DNA from: Planctomyces sp. SH-PL62
Lineage (GTDB): Bacteria; Planctomycetota; Planctomycetia; Isosphaerales; Isosphaeraceae
Length of the DNA: 64,000 nt
Direction: 5' to 3'
Assembly (NCBI RefSeq): GCF_001610895.1
Contig: NZ_CP011273.1
Location: 2,356,001-2,420,000 of the forward strand
The notes under the pieces were generated by a model, which did not search any database, had not been told where the DNA came from, and worked only from the letters and a program-made list of their open reading frames with translations. Every line of letters begins with the position of its first letter. Positions within the stretch are counted from its first letter, which is position 1. Of this stretch, positions 42,376-52,230 are shown piece after piece. The position numbers were made by a program, and so were the translations under genes.

Positions 42376-42897
42376 ATGGACCCAAGAACCCCCCGCCCCA
42401 CCAGCAGATCGCGAGCGGGCGCGAGCGAAGCCGGCGCCGAGGGATCTCGGCCCGGTCGCGGCGACGCCTCGTCGACGTCGGAAGTGAGCCGGCCGGCGCA
42501 CCTCCCCAGCCGGTTCGACGTCCCGGTCTCGGCCATCGCGCCGCTGTTCCGGGCCCGCCTGGACCGGCTCTTCCTCTGCCGGGTCGAGTTCGACCTCGAC
42601 GTCAACAGCCGCGCCACGGCGCGGGTGCTCGGCGGCTACTACCGCTCGCGACGGCTCGTCCGGCTGTACGTCAACGACAGCGAGCAGGGCCGCCGTCCCC
42701 TGGAGGAGCTGTTCGACACCTTCCTCCACGAGGTCTCCCACCACCTCGAGTACACCGAGCCGGACACGTTCTCGGCCAGCGCCTGCGGGCGGATCCCCGG
42801 CCGGATGCACAGCCGCCTCTTCTGGAGGATCCTCGGCGAGCTGAAATACCGCTGGGCCCGGCTGCAAAGGCAGGCCGCCGACCGCGTCGGGCCCTGA
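42376..42897 (+). CDS. Small metallopeptidase-like protein with HExxH-type motif
   Basis: The protein has 173 residues. The N-terminal 45 residues are Ser/Arg/Pro-rich and probably disordered. The body contains LYVNDSEQGRRPLEELFDTF and LHEVSHHLEYTEPDTF. The HEVSHH core matches the HExxH zinc-binding motif of gluzincin/SprT-like proteins, and a further acidic residue that could bind zinc follows in EYTEPD. It has no signal peptide. The family is not recognised with certainty. Alternatives are an inactive relative or a protein with a chance motif, but its location within a helix-like stretch makes a zinc site plausible. Confidence 0.6.
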   Translation: MDPRTPRPTSRSRAGASEAGAEGSRPGRGDASSTSEVSRPAHLPSRFDVPVSAIAPLFRARLDRLFLCRVEFDLDVNSRATARVLGGYYRSRRLVRLYVNDSEQGRRPLEELFDTFLHEVSHHLEYTEPDTFSASACGRIPGRMHSRLFWRILGELKYRWARLQRQAADRVGP

Positions 42898-42939
42898 AAA
42901 CGGGGCCCCGACGCGCCGACGGCGGGGGGATGATCGGGC

Positions 42940-43473
42940 TCAGTCCGCCAGCTTCAGTTCCTTGACCTTGGCGACGACGTCGTCGGCGGCCTTGGCGGCG
43001 TTGACGTTCTTGTCGATGCCCCGGACGATCCCTTCCTTGTCGATGTAGAACGTCCAGCGTTCGGGGACGGCGCGGCCCTCGTGGACGACGCCGTAGGCCT
43101 CGGCGACCTTCTTGCCCGGGTCGCTGAGGATCGGGAAGTCGGCGTCCACCGACTCGGCGAACTTCTTGTTGAGGTCGGGCTCGTCGACGCTCGCCGTGAA
43201 ATAGGCGACCTTCAACCCCTTCAGCGACTCGCTCCCCGCGGCGAACGACTGGCACTCCTTGGTGCAGCCCGGCGTGAACGCCTTGGGGAACCAGGCGAGC
43301 ACCACGCCGCTCTTCCCCTTGTAGTCGGCCAGGGCGTGCGTCTCGCCGTCCGAGCCGGGCATCGAGAACGCCGGGGCGGGGTCGCCCACCTTCAGGTCGC
43401 CCGCCCGCGCGAGCGTCGTCGAGGCCGTCGCGAGCCCCAGAATCAGGCCCAGAAGCGCGATCCGTCGAATCAT
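42940..43473 (-). CDS. Secreted peroxiredoxin (BCP/PrxQ-like)
   Basis: The protein has 177 residues with a signal peptide (1-24, cleavage near ARAGD). The peroxidatic Cys lies in FTPGCTKECQSFAAG, with the possible resolving Cys five residues later (CTKEC), as in PrxQ/BCP. The surrounding sequence VGDPAPAFSMPGSDGETHAL is typical of the thioredoxin-like AhpC/TSA fold. It should remove hydrogen and organic peroxides outside the cytoplasm. Together with the glutathione peroxidase at 13483-14079 the window holds two exported peroxidases. Confidence 0.92.
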   Translation of the reverse strand: MIRRIALLGLILGLATASTTLARAGDLKVGDPAPAFSMPGSDGETHALADYKGKSGVVLAWFPKAFTPGCTKECQSFAAGSESLKGLKVAYFTASVDEPDLNKKFAESVDADFPILSDPGKKVAEAYGVVHEGRAVPERWTFYIDKEGIVRGIDKNVNAAKAADDVVAKVKELKLAD

Positions 43474-43692
43474 GCCGTCCTCCCGCCCCGGTCGGGGGCG
43501 ATGGTGAAATCAGGCTGGTGGAAAGGCAACGCCCCGATCATCCCACACGCCCCCGACCGCGAACAAGGCGCGGGCGGGGGCCCGCCGGGTCGTCCGCTCT
43601 TGTCAATTCCCGGCCGGACGCCGATCATGGGAAGGGAAGGGCGCCCTCGACGGGGCGGAGCCGCCCGAGGCCGACGAGGGGATCGACGTCCG

Positions 43693-44589
43693 ATGCAGTG
43701 GAATGACCGGGTCTACGGGCCCGTCCGGATCGACGACCCGGAGATCCTGGATCTGATCGAAGGGCCGACCTTCCAGCGCCTCAAGGGGATCCGCCAGGCG
43801 GGGCCGTCGGCGATCGCCTTCCCGTTCAAGAACGTCAGCCGATTCGAGCACTGCGTCGGCGTCTTCCTGCTGCTCCGGAGCCTGGGCGCCGGCCGCAAGG
43901 AGCAGGTCGCGGGGCTCGTGCACGACATCTCCCACACGGCCTTCTCGCACGCGGTCGACTTCCTCGTGACCTCGGAGGAGCAGGACCACCACGAGACCCT
44001 CAAGCCCCTCTTGCTCCGTCGCCCGGACGTCGTCGCCGCCCTCGACCGCATGGGCTTCGCCCCCGAGGACTTCTTCGACGACTCCCGCTACCCGCTCCTC
44101 GAACGCCCCTTGCCCTGGCTCTGCGCCGACCGCCTGGACTACTTCCTGCGCGACGGGGCGGCCTGCCAGGCCGTCCGCCGCGATGACGTCGCGCGGATCC
44201 TGGGGGCGGTCGCCGTGGTCGACTCGACGATCGTCTTCACCGACCCCGCCGTCGCCCGCCTGGCCGTCCGGCTGTTCGCCGTCATGAACCGCGACTGGTG
44301 GGCCAGCGGCGTCGAGGCCTACATCTACAACGAGTTCGCCGAGGCGCTCCGCGAGGCCTTCCGCCAGGGGGCGATCACCGAGGACGACCTCCTGACCGAG
44401 GACGACAAGGTCCTCGCCAAGCTCGACGCCGCCGGACTCCCCGCCGTCGACGCCATCCTCGCCCGCATCCGCCGCTTCGACCCGGCCTGCGCCGAAGGCT
44501 ACGCCCCCAGGATCTCCCCCAAGCAGCGCCGGATCGACCCGCCGGTGCAGGTCGGATCGACGTTTCGTCTCCTGTCCGAGCTGGACTGA
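43693..44589 (+). CDS. HD-domain phosphohydrolase
   Basis: The protein has 298 residues from ATG 43693 (gagggg upstream); an upstream in-frame ATG at 43627 adds only low-complexity residues. The HD metal-binding residues are visible: His in RFEHCVGVFLLLRS, the His-Asp in GLVHDISHTAFSHAVDF, and Asp in ADRLDYFLRDGAA. This order is typical of dNTPase/SAMHD1-like and related HD proteins. It probably hydrolyses a nucleotide or a related phosphate ester, though the substrate is unknown. It is in the same direction as the ECF sigma gene 179 bases downstream. Confidence 0.88.
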   Translation: MQWNDRVYGPVRIDDPEILDLIEGPTFQRLKGIRQAGPSAIAFPFKNVSRFEHCVGVFLLLRSLGAGRKEQVAGLVHDISHTAFSHAVDFLVTSEEQDHHETLKPLLLRRPDVVAALDRMGFAPEDFFDDSRYPLLERPLPWLCADRLDYFLRDGAACQAVRRDDVARILGAVAVVDSTIVFTDPAVARLAVRLFAVMNRDWWASGVEAYIYNEFAEALREAFRQGAITEDDLLTEDDKVLAKLDAAGLPAVDAILARIRRFDPACAEGYAPRISPKQRRIDPPVQVGSTFRLLSELD

Positions 44590-44768
44590 ATCTTCGGCCC
44601 GTCGAGGGCGGGGCGGGCTCGCTCGCGGAAGACCTTCCGCTCACACTCCCGCGGGTCGCGGCGCCGCGTGAAGAATTCTTGCGGGGCCGGCGCTCATTCC
44701 CCGGGGGTTCGGGGCACTATCCCGACGGCGTCGGTGAACCTCGCGGACTTTCAGGAAAGGCCTTCCCC

Positions 44769-45302
44769 TTGGACCGTCCCGACGCGGAACTCGTCGAGGC
44801 CGCCTGTCGGGGGGACCTGACGAGTTTCGGCCTTCTCTACGAGCGGCACTATCGCATGGCGGTCGGGATCGCCCGCGGCCGGCTGTCGGACCGCCACCTG
44901 GCGGAGGACGCGGCGCAGGAGGCGTTCGCGATCGCGTGCCGCACCCTGGCCACCCTGCGAGATCGGCGTCGGTTCCCGCAATGGCTGGGGACCATCTGTC
45001 GGCGGACGGCGTCACGGATCGACGCAAACCGGCCGCCTTACAAACCGTTGCCCGACGAACCCGCGCCGGCCGGAGACGGCGACCTCCCGTCGCTCCGACT
45101 CCACGTCCAGGACGCCCTGGAGCGCCTGGAAGCCACCTCTCGCGAGATCGTCACCCTCCACTACTTCAGCGGGCTGTCGTACGACGAGATCGGCCGGGCG
45201 CTCGGGCTCTCGGCCCAGAGCGTCCACGGGCGGTTGCAGCGGGCGCGGCGCAAGCTGGCCCAGATCCTCGACGCACGCGACTCAACCGGAGCCAAGACAT
45301 GA
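44769..45302 (+). CDS. ECF-family RNA polymerase sigma factor
   Basis: The protein has 177 residues from a TTG at 44769, preceded by aggaaagg; no better start is seen. Region 2 is at about 10-80 (SFGLLYERHYRMAVGIARGR, LAEDAAQEAFAIACRTLATL, RRRFPQWLGTICRRTASRID), and region 4 at about 110-165 with LEATSREIVTLHYFSGLSYD and EIGRALGLSAQSVHGRLQRA. The stop codon overlaps the start of the next gene (ATGA), which shows translational coupling. The downstream protein is probably its regulator. Confidence 0.93.
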   Translation: MDRPDAELVEAACRGDLTSFGLLYERHYRMAVGIARGRLSDRHLAEDAAQEAFAIACRTLATLRDRRRFPQWLGTICRRTASRIDANRPPYKPLPDEPAPAGDGDLPSLRLHVQDALERLEATSREIVTLHYFSGLSYDEIGRALGLSAQSVHGRLQRARRKLAQILDARDSTGAKT

Positions 45303-46645
45303 ACCCCTCGCTCCCCGAGAACGGCTGGGAGGACCGGCTTCGGGCAGGTCTGGGCGAGGCCCCCCGGCCCGACTTCGAAGCCTGGCGGGCCCGTCATTCG
45401 GACGCCCTCGACTCTCTCTCCCCCCCAAACCCGTCTCGATCCCGATTCCACCAACCCTGGAGGATCGCCATGACGCTCGGCCCGAAGTTGATCGCCGCAA
45501 CGCTGCTTATCGCCCTGGGGGCTCTCTACCTCCGCTCTGGAGGCGAGCTCGATCGACGCGCCTTCGCGGACACCATCCCCGGGGTCGACGATCCCGAGAT
45601 CCTCACCTGGACCACGACCTTCTATCCCCGCGCCACCAGCGCCGACGGCCGGACGACCTGGTTCGAGCCCGAGCGGCGGCTCCACGCCTACCGACGACCG
45701 GGGCAGTATCGCGAGACCCTGTTGGATCCGGAGGGACGGCCGCGCGTCGTCGAGATCACCGACGTCCGCGCGGGTCGCATGCTCGTCCTGGACCTGGACA
45801 AGAAGACGGCGGTCCTGAAAGCCCCCGTGACCTGGCCCGACGTCCGAGGACCTTTCGCCTGGGTCGGCGAGGCCCTCCGAGACCGCATGGTCGCCAGGAT
45901 CCTCCCCGTAAAGTCGGTCTCGCTCGTGGGCCGCAAGGAGATCGACGGGGCCCAGGCCAATCTCATCCGGCTCCTTGTCGACCGCGGCGACGACCAGGGA
46001 TACGGCCGCCGGGACCTCTACTTCGACGCCGCCTCGAAACGCCTCCTCGCCGTCTGGACCTCGAACGGCGACGTCGAGCTGGAATCCGCGAGGGCGAGCC
46101 TCCGGCCCCCTGGGGAGAAGGCCGCGTCGGTGATGGGCGAGGGGAGCCTGAACCACGAGATCGTCGTCGATGCGAAGCTCGACGCGGCGGATTTCAGCCT
46201 CGACCCGCCGGCCGGGTTCGCGTTCCAGGCGATCGCCAGGCCGACCGTCACGGAAGAGGAGATGGTCGGCTTCCTCGGGGCCGCCGCGAGGTTCAACGGC
46301 GACGTCTTCCCCGACTCGCCGTTCGCGGCCTTCGACCAGACCAAGTTCAACACGGCGAGCCTCAAACCCGCCGCCGACCGAACGGCCGCCGAGGCGGAAC
46401 TGATCCGGCTCCACGACAAGTTCCTCAGCCGGGAAGTGTTCCGATCGCCGGTCCTTCAATTCGTGGAGGACCACGCCGAGCCCGGCTCCTTCCAGTACGT
46501 CGGCGCGGGGGCCAAGCTGGGCGAGGCCGATCGGCTCGTCTGCTGGTATACGGCCAGGGGGGCGACCAAACCGCGAGCCGTGTTCGGCGACCTCTCCATC
46601 AGGGACGTCTCCCCGGCCGACCTCCCCATCGACCCCGCGAAGTGA
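45299..46645 (+). CDS. Membrane-bound partner of the ECF sigma factor (anti-sigma-like)
   Basis: The protein has 448 residues. The N-terminal about 55 residues (ENGWEDRLRAGLGEAPRPDF and so on) should be cytoplasmic. One membrane helix follows (about 60-78, LGPKLIAATLLIALGALYL), then a long extracytoplasmic part with beta-strand patterns. The start codon overlaps the sigma gene stop, as is typical of sigma/anti-sigma pairs. A zinc-binding anti-sigma motif is not seen. The extracytoplasmic domain resembles other secreted planctomycete beta-rich proteins. The role as anti-sigma factor is inferred from gene order and topology. Confidence 0.7.
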   Translation: MNPSLPENGWEDRLRAGLGEAPRPDFEAWRARHSDALDSLSPPNPSRSRFHQPWRIAMTLGPKLIAATLLIALGALYLRSGGELDRRAFADTIPGVDDPEILTWTTTFYPRATSADGRTTWFEPERRLHAYRRPGQYRETLLDPEGRPRVVEITDVRAGRMLVLDLDKKTAVLKAPVTWPDVRGPFAWVGEALRDRMVARILPVKSVSLVGRKEIDGAQANLIRLLVDRGDDQGYGRRDLYFDAASKRLLAVWTSNGDVELESARASLRPPGEKAASVMGEGSLNHEIVVDAKLDAADFSLDPPAGFAFQAIARPTVTEEEMVGFLGAAARFNGDVFPDSPFAAFDQTKFNTASLKPAADRTAAEAELIRLHDKFLSREVFRSPVLQFVEDHAEPGSFQYVGAGAKLGEADRLVCWYTARGATKPRAVFGDLSIRDVSPADLPIDPAK

Positions 46646-46658
46646 GTTCAAGGAACTG

Positions 46659-46683
46659 GCCCGTCCGGGGATGCCGGACGGGC
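46659..46683 (+). terminator. Hairpin after the sigma-partner gene
   Basis: A perfect 10-bp stem gcccgtccgg/ccggacgggc with a 5-base loop lies 13 bases after the stop. There is no T tract. Confidence 0.55.
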
Positions 46684-46758
46684 TCGTCGCCGTCGAACAG
46701 CGCCGAATCAACCCGTCGCGCAGGGCGGATCGACCTATCAGCGTCCGTCGGAGTTGCA

Positions 46759-46787
46759 TTGACGCATCGAGCGAATCTGCGTAAGGT
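46759..46787 (+). promoter_or_regulatory. Probable sigma-70-type promoter
   Basis: ttgacg (46759-46764), a 17-base spacer, and taaggt (46782-46787). It is the best-looking pair in the gap before the gene at 46873 and would give a 5' leader of about 80 bases. Confidence 0.5.
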
Positions 46788-46872
46788 CTCGACGTTTCGA
46801 GGTTCGCAGCTTGATGCGGGCTCGCGCCAGGACCGGCGCGAGCCCGAACCCACCCCGGCACGGAGTCGCCCC

Positions 46873-47547
46873 ATGTCCCGCTCAGGGAAGAACGCCCTCG
46901 TCGCCCGGCTCGCGCCGGCGCTGCTGTTCGTGCTCGCGGCCCCCGCCGACGCGGCCCCGATCCGCTACGACTTCGGCGGGGTCGTGACGCACTCGTACGG
47001 CTCGGAGGAGGTCGGCTCGCGATTCTCCGGGAGCTTCGTGTACGACCCCGATGCGCAGGCCATCAAGACGGTTCCCGAGGAGGGGGGCGGCGCTTACAAA
47101 GAGTACGCCTACGGGACGCATCACCCCGACGACCCCACTCCGGACGGCTCCGGGATCGAGGTCCGCATCGGCGACGAGCCGCTGCCGCTACGGATCGACG
47201 GCCTCACCATCGAGTCCAACTCGAAACCGTCGCCGATCGGCGAGGGGATCAACCTCAACCTCGTGTTCCGGGGCGGGCCCCGCAACGACGACCAGGGTGA
47301 GTTCTACCTCGTGTTCCGCGGCCAGAACATGCAGGGGGTCGGCTCGCTGCCTCCCCAGCTCCTGCTGGAGCAATTCTCCACGAGTGACCTGGTCGTCCTT
47401 CCCCCGTTGCAGTCCGCGCCGGACCTCGTCTATCTGGGTAAGATCGACACCCTGAGCGCGACCCCCGTCCCCGAGCCGGCGTGGACGGTCGCGGCGCTGA
47501 TGGGCGTGGCGGCCTGGGCCGCGCGACGACGCCGGAACGCCGGCTGA
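46873..47547 (+). CDS. Secreted protein with VPEP-type (PEP-CTERM-like) sorting tail, paralog 1
   Basis: The protein has 224 residues from ATG 46873. A signal peptide (about 1-27) is followed by PIRYDFGGVVTHSYGSEEVG, a beta-rich domain, and a C-terminal TPVPEPAWTVAALMGVAAW followed by AARRRR. This is the layout of PEP-CTERM proteins: VPEP motif, hydrophobic helix, Arg-rich end. Such proteins are sorted and cleaved by an exosortase and released or anchored to the outer surface. No exosortase gene is in this window. The gene at 47616 is a clear paralog with the same start and end, so the two arose by tandem duplication. Confidence 0.85.
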   Translation: MSRSGKNALVARLAPALLFVLAAPADAAPIRYDFGGVVTHSYGSEEVGSRFSGSFVYDPDAQAIKTVPEEGGGAYKEYAYGTHHPDDPTPDGSGIEVRIGDEPLPLRIDGLTIESNSKPSPIGEGINLNLVFRGGPRNDDQGEFYLVFRGQNMQGVGSLPPQLLLEQFSTSDLVVLPPLQSAPDLVYLGKIDTLSATPVPEPAWTVAALMGVAAWAARRRRNAG

Positions 47548-47615
47548 ACAGGGGCCGGTCGACGGCCGAATTTCGATCTGGAAGATCCTCCCCCGATAGC
47601 GCCAGGAGGCGCGCC

Positions 47616-48350
47616 ATGGCCCGAACCAATCGCCGCACCCTCATCCTCCGATTCGCCCCGGTACTGCTGCTGATCGCGGTCCCCGCCGCCGCCGCGCCGA
47701 TCCGCTATGACTTCGGGGGCGTGCTCACTCAAGCGGAAGCCTCGACGGGCGTCGCGCCAGGGACGCGGTTCACTGGGAGTTTCACCTACGACGACGCGGC
47801 CTTGCCCGTGCAGTCCTTCGAGTATCCCAATTCGCGCGGCGACTTCGCACAATATGTTTTCGGCGCACATCGCCTCCCGGACGGGTCGACCGACGGCTCC
47901 GGCATCGAGCTGCGAATCGACGGGGGACCGACGGTCCGCTCCGAGGGAGATCTCACGATCGACTCATGGTCCACGATGCGCCCCGAGTACCGGCCGTCGC
48001 CCGCGATCGAACTCCACATCCGGAGCGACCTTCCCGACTACTCGAAGGGGCCGGATTACGGCGTCTCCATCTTCCTCGAAGGCCAGCAGCGCGTCGTCTG
48101 GCCCGGCGATCCCGTCCCCGCCGACCTGGCTCTGAGCGACTTCCCCAAGGCCAAGGTCTACCTGCTGGGCCGACTCCCCGAGCGTCCAGACGGGTGGCTC
48201 GGTGAGCCGCCGAGCCCGGACTCCAACGTGCAACTCGCCGTGGGCGAGATCGACTTCCTCACCGCCACCCCCGTCCCCGAGCCGGCCTGGACGGTCGCGG
48301 CGCTCCTGGGCGCGGCGGCCTGGGCGGCGCGGCGGCGGGCTTCGCGCTGA
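47616..48350 (+). CDS. Secreted protein with VPEP-type sorting tail, paralog 2
   Basis: The protein has 244 residues with an aggagg site before ATG 47616. It shares PIRYDFGGVLTQAEASTGVA with paralog 1 near the N-terminus and ends with TPVPEPAWTVAALLGAAAW and AARRRASR. The middle part differs more (FGAHRLPDGSTDGSGIELR). It lies 68 bases after paralog 1 on the same strand. Tail and signal are like those of PEP-CTERM proteins. The shared start (PIRYDFGG) and GSGIE(V/L)R block indicate a common fold. It is convergent with nadB. Confidence 0.85.
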   Translation: MARTNRRTLILRFAPVLLLIAVPAAAAPIRYDFGGVLTQAEASTGVAPGTRFTGSFTYDDAALPVQSFEYPNSRGDFAQYVFGAHRLPDGSTDGSGIELRIDGGPTVRSEGDLTIDSWSTMRPEYRPSPAIELHIRSDLPDYSKGPDYGVSIFLEGQQRVVWPGDPVPADLALSDFPKAKVYLLGRLPERPDGWLGEPPSPDSNVQLAVGEIDFLTATPVPEPAWTVAALLGAAAWAARRRASR

Positions 48351-48390
48351 TCGCGGCTTTCGCTCCGGTGGGCCGGCCGAAGCGACCGGC

Positions 48391-50036
48391 TCATCGGCTC
48401 ACGCCTGCCGGCTCGTTCGGCTCGCCCGGTGCCCGCACGGGGATGTGGCGGCGCCAGGAGGGGTCGGTGACGGGGAAGTCGGAGCGGAAGTGGACGCCTC
48501 GGGATTCGGTGCGCTCGGCGGCGGCGGCGATCATGAGGCGGGCGGTGGTGAGCATGTTCTGGACGGCCCAGCCGGCGGGGTCGTCGAAGACGTGGGGGAG
48601 GACGTAGCGGCACCAGCGGTCGACCTGCTGGGCGGCCTCGGCGAGCCCGGCCGCGTCTCGGGTGATGCCCATCCGCCGCCACATCAGGGCGCAGAGCGAT
48701 TCGCGGAGGTCGGTCAGGTCGATGGCCGGTCGACGCTCGCGCGGGGTCGCCGCGGCGATCGCCGGGACTTCGAGCTGCCAGGGGCCGGTCGCGTCGAGCC
48801 GGGCGGCGACGTCCTCGGCGACGCGGGCCCCGTAGACAAGGCCTTCCAGCAGGCTGTTGGACGCCAGCCGATTCGCGCCATGGAGCCCGGTGCTGGAGAC
48901 TTCGCCGGCAGCCCAGAGGCCGTCGAGCGAGCTGCGGCCGTAGTCGTCGACGGTCACGCCGCCGATCATGTAGTGCGCGCCGGGGCAGACGGGGATCAGG
49001 TCGCGGGTGATGTCCAGGTCGAATCCCCGGCAGATGCGGTCGATGCCCGGGAACCGGCTTCGGATCGCGTCGGCGTCGAGGTGCGTGAGGTCGAGGTAGA
49101 CGTTGGGATGCCGCGTCCTGGCCATCTGGGCGGCGATCGCCTGCGAGACGGCGTCGCGCGGGGCGAGCTCGGCCCGAGGGTCGAAGTCGGACATGAAGCG
49201 ACGGCCCTCGCAGTCGCGCAGGTAGGCGCCCTCGCCGCGCAGGGCTTCGGTCAGGAGGTGCCTCGCCGACCCGGCCATGTAGAGGACCGTGGGATGGAAT
49301 TGCATGAATTCCATGTCGCGCAGCTCGGCCCCGGCGCGGTAGGCCATGGCGTGGCCGTCGGCCGTGGCGATCGACGGGTTGGTGGTCTCGCGGAAGAGCT
49401 GCCCCGCGCCGCCGGTGGCCAGCACGACGGCCCGCGCCCAGACCAGGGCGAACCCCCGGCGCTTGTCCCAAACCAGGACCCCCCGGCAGCGGCCGTCGAG
49501 GGTCAGCAGGTCGACCGTGGTGCAGTTCTGCCAGATCCGGATGTTCTCCCGGGCTCGGGCCTGCGCGATGACCGCGCGCATGATCTCGCGGCCGGTCTCG
49601 TCGCCCAGGGCGTGGACGATGCGGGCGTGGGAATGGCCCCCCTCGCGGCCGAGGGCGACCTGGCCGCCGACGGTGTCGAAGTGGGCGCCCATCTCCATCA
49701 GCTCGCGGATCCGCTCGGGGCCTCGCGCACGACCAGGTCGACCACGCTCGGATCGCAGAGATCCTTGCCGGCGGAGAGCGTGTCGGCGATGTGGTCCTCG
49801 ACGCGGTCCTCAGGGTCCATCACCCCGGCGATGCCCCCCTGGGCGTAGCTGCTGTTGCTCTCGCGGACCTCGTCCTTGGTCACGACCAGCACCCGCGCCG
49901 AGGCCGGGACCCCCAGCGCCGCGCGGAGGCCCGCGATGCCGCCGCCGACGACCACGACGTCGGCGAAGTGGTGGGGGAGTTCGCGAGGGTCGAAACCGAC
50001 GAGGTATCGCCGGGGGAGGAGCAGGGGGGTCGTCAT
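48391..50036 (-). pseudogene. nadB: L-aspartate oxidase, frameshifted
   Basis: The gene is split in two frames. The first (50036 down to about 49720) gives the FAD-binding start FADVVVVGGGIAGLRAALGV and NSSYAQGGIAGVMDPEDRVE. The second (about 49715 down to 48391) gives ARAVVLATGGAGQLFRETTN, GAELRDMEFMQFHPTVLYMA and SSTGLHGANRLASNSLLEGL. Adding one base to the gggg run at 49717-49720 joins them into ERIRELMEMGAHFD, the expected sequence, and a 548-residue protein of normal length. NadB oxidises L-aspartate to iminoaspartate in NAD synthesis. The excellent motifs in both parts suggest the gene is functional in the cell and that the break is a base-calling or assembly error. Confidence 0.88.
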
Positions 50037-50181
50037 CTCTGGAGATCGCCTGGGCGGGAAGCGGGAAGGTCCGGGAGGATTCTACCAGGAGACGGACGCA
50101 GACGGACCTCCTTACCGGCCGAGGGGGGGGCGTCGAGGCGATCGAGGTCGGACGCGACGGGTCTCGCGCGGCTCTCGCTCC

Positions 50182-50201
50182 TCGACCGGCCCCCCGGTCG
50201 A
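50182..50201 (-). terminator. Short hairpin after the octapeptide-repeat gene
   Basis: A perfect 8-bp stem tcgaccgg/ccggtcga with loop cccc ends two bases from the gene's stop codon. There is no T tract. Confidence 0.45.
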
Positions 50202-50832
50202 CTCATGGGGTTCCGTCGGCCGGCTTCGGCTGGGCGGGTCGGCCGGAGGCGGCGGCGGGGCGGCGGGAGAGGGCGTTCTTGTAGCTTTCGACCTTGCCCC
50301 GGAATTCGGCCGGGGGGGCGAAGCGGAGGCCCTCCTGGTTGGCTCGGACCTCGTCCTGGGGCATCCCCCCACGCTCCTTGATCCACTTGCTGGACGACCG
50401 GGCGCGCTCGCCGAGGCCGGGAAGGCCGGGCTCGGCGCGGGCCGATTCGCCGGATTCGCCCGGCTCGATCGGGATGTCGCGGCCGGGGCCCGCGGGCTCG
50501 GACTTGACCTTCTCGTACTGCTTGACGAACTGCTCCATCTCGGTCCGGCTCATGCCGGTCGCCGCCTCCAGGTCGGAGGTGTCGGCCTTGTTGTCGAGCA
50601 TGTCGCGGATCGTCCGGAGTACCAGTTCGGACTGGTCCTGGTCGCGCGGGGCCACCGACTCGCCCGAGGCGTCGTCCCTCTGCCGGACCTCGCCCGCCGG
50701 CTCCGCCTCCCGCTCCGCGCCCCCCGGAAGCGACCCGCCCTCCGGCGTTCCCCCACCGCCCGTGGGATTCGCAGCCCCCTGGCCGCCGCTCGGCTGGCCG
50801 GACTGCTGGCCACCCGATCCGCCCGACTTCTG

Positions 50833-51485
50833 AGCCTCGGCCTGACCCGATTTCTGCTCGCCGGTCTGGCCCGACTTCTGGTCGGCCTGACCGGACTTCT
50901 GATCGCCGGCCTGGCTGGACTGCTCCCCAGGCTGGCCCGGCTTCTGGTCTCCAGGCTGACCGGACTTCTCACCAGCCTGGCCGGACTTCTGGTCGCCGGG
51001 CTGACCGGATTTCTCACCAGCCTGGCCGGACTTCTGGTCGCCAGGCTGCCCCGACGGCTGATCGCCGGGCTGACCCGATTTGCCGCCGGCCTGGCCCGAC
51101 TTCTGGTCGCCGGGCTGACCGGATTTCTGATCGCTGGGTTGCCCAGTCTTCTGATCTCCCGGTTGACCTGACGGCTGATCGCCAGGCTGACCCGATTTGC
51201 CGCCGGCCTGGCCCGACTTCTGGTCGCCGGCCTGGCCGGACTTCTGGTCGCCGGACTGGCCCGACTGCTCTCCAGCCTGGCCGGCCTTCTGGTCGCCGGA
51301 TTGACCGGACTTCTGGTCCTGAGGCTGGCCCGACTTCTGATCGCCGGGTTGACCGGACTTCTGGTCCTGCGGCTGACCGGCCTTCTGGTCCTGCGGCTGG
51401 CCCGACTTCTGATCGCCAGGTTGACCGGACTGACCGGACTTCTGGTCCTGCGGCTGATCCGACTTCTGGTCCTGCGGCTGGCTCT
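50833..51485 (-). repeat. Divergent octapeptide (24-bp) tandem repeats, block B
   Basis: The minus-strand frame reads variations of GQPGDQKS, such as SGQAGEKSGQPGDQKPGQPG. Individual units differ in sequence and in length, so this block is older or less homogenised than block A. Confidence 0.85.
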
Positions 51486-52230
51486 GGGACTGGTCGCCCT
51501 TGGGGGGGGGCATGGACGGATCGGTCGGGGGTGAGGCGTCGTTGGGGCGTTGGCGGGGCTGCTCCTGGGGCGAGGCCGGTTCTTCGGCCGGCTTCTCTTC
51601 GGGCTGGCCCTCGGGCCTGGCACGCTTCTCGGCCGCCTTTTCGGGGTCCTTGGGTTTGGGCGAGACGTACTTGCCCGGCTCCTCCTTCTTGTCGCCGGTC
51701 TTGTCGTCCTTTTTAGGTTCGGCCTTCGCGTCGGGGGACGCCTTGGGCTGGTCCTTGGTTTGATCCTTCGTCTGGGCGTCTTTCCGCGCGGGTTGTTCGC
51801 CGGCGCGCGCCCGCTCCTGCGCCTGGGGATCGTCGGGCCTCGAATCCGTCTGCTTGGGATCCCGAGGGGCATTCGGGTCCTGCACCCGCTGGTCGGGACG
51901 AGCGTTCGGGTCGGCGGCCTGGGCCTGGCGCGCGGCCTCTTCTCGGTCCTTCTGGTCCTCGCGTCGGGCGTTCTTCTCGGCCTCGGTCGACTCGGGCTTG
52001 CGGCCGTCCGCGGTCTTTTCCGACGGCTCGCCGGTCCGGGGCTCGCGTGCGCCCTTGGTTTGGTCGTTCGTCTTCTCGTCGGTCGCGCGATCGTCCTCCG
52101 GCTTCACACCGTCGGGGCGAGGCTCCGAGGCCGGATCGCCGGGCCTCTCCTGACCCTTCTCAGGACGCCCCGCTCGTTCCTTTTGCTCGCCCGTCTCGCG
52201 ATTCGCCTCTTCGGAGGCCGCTTTCTCCAT

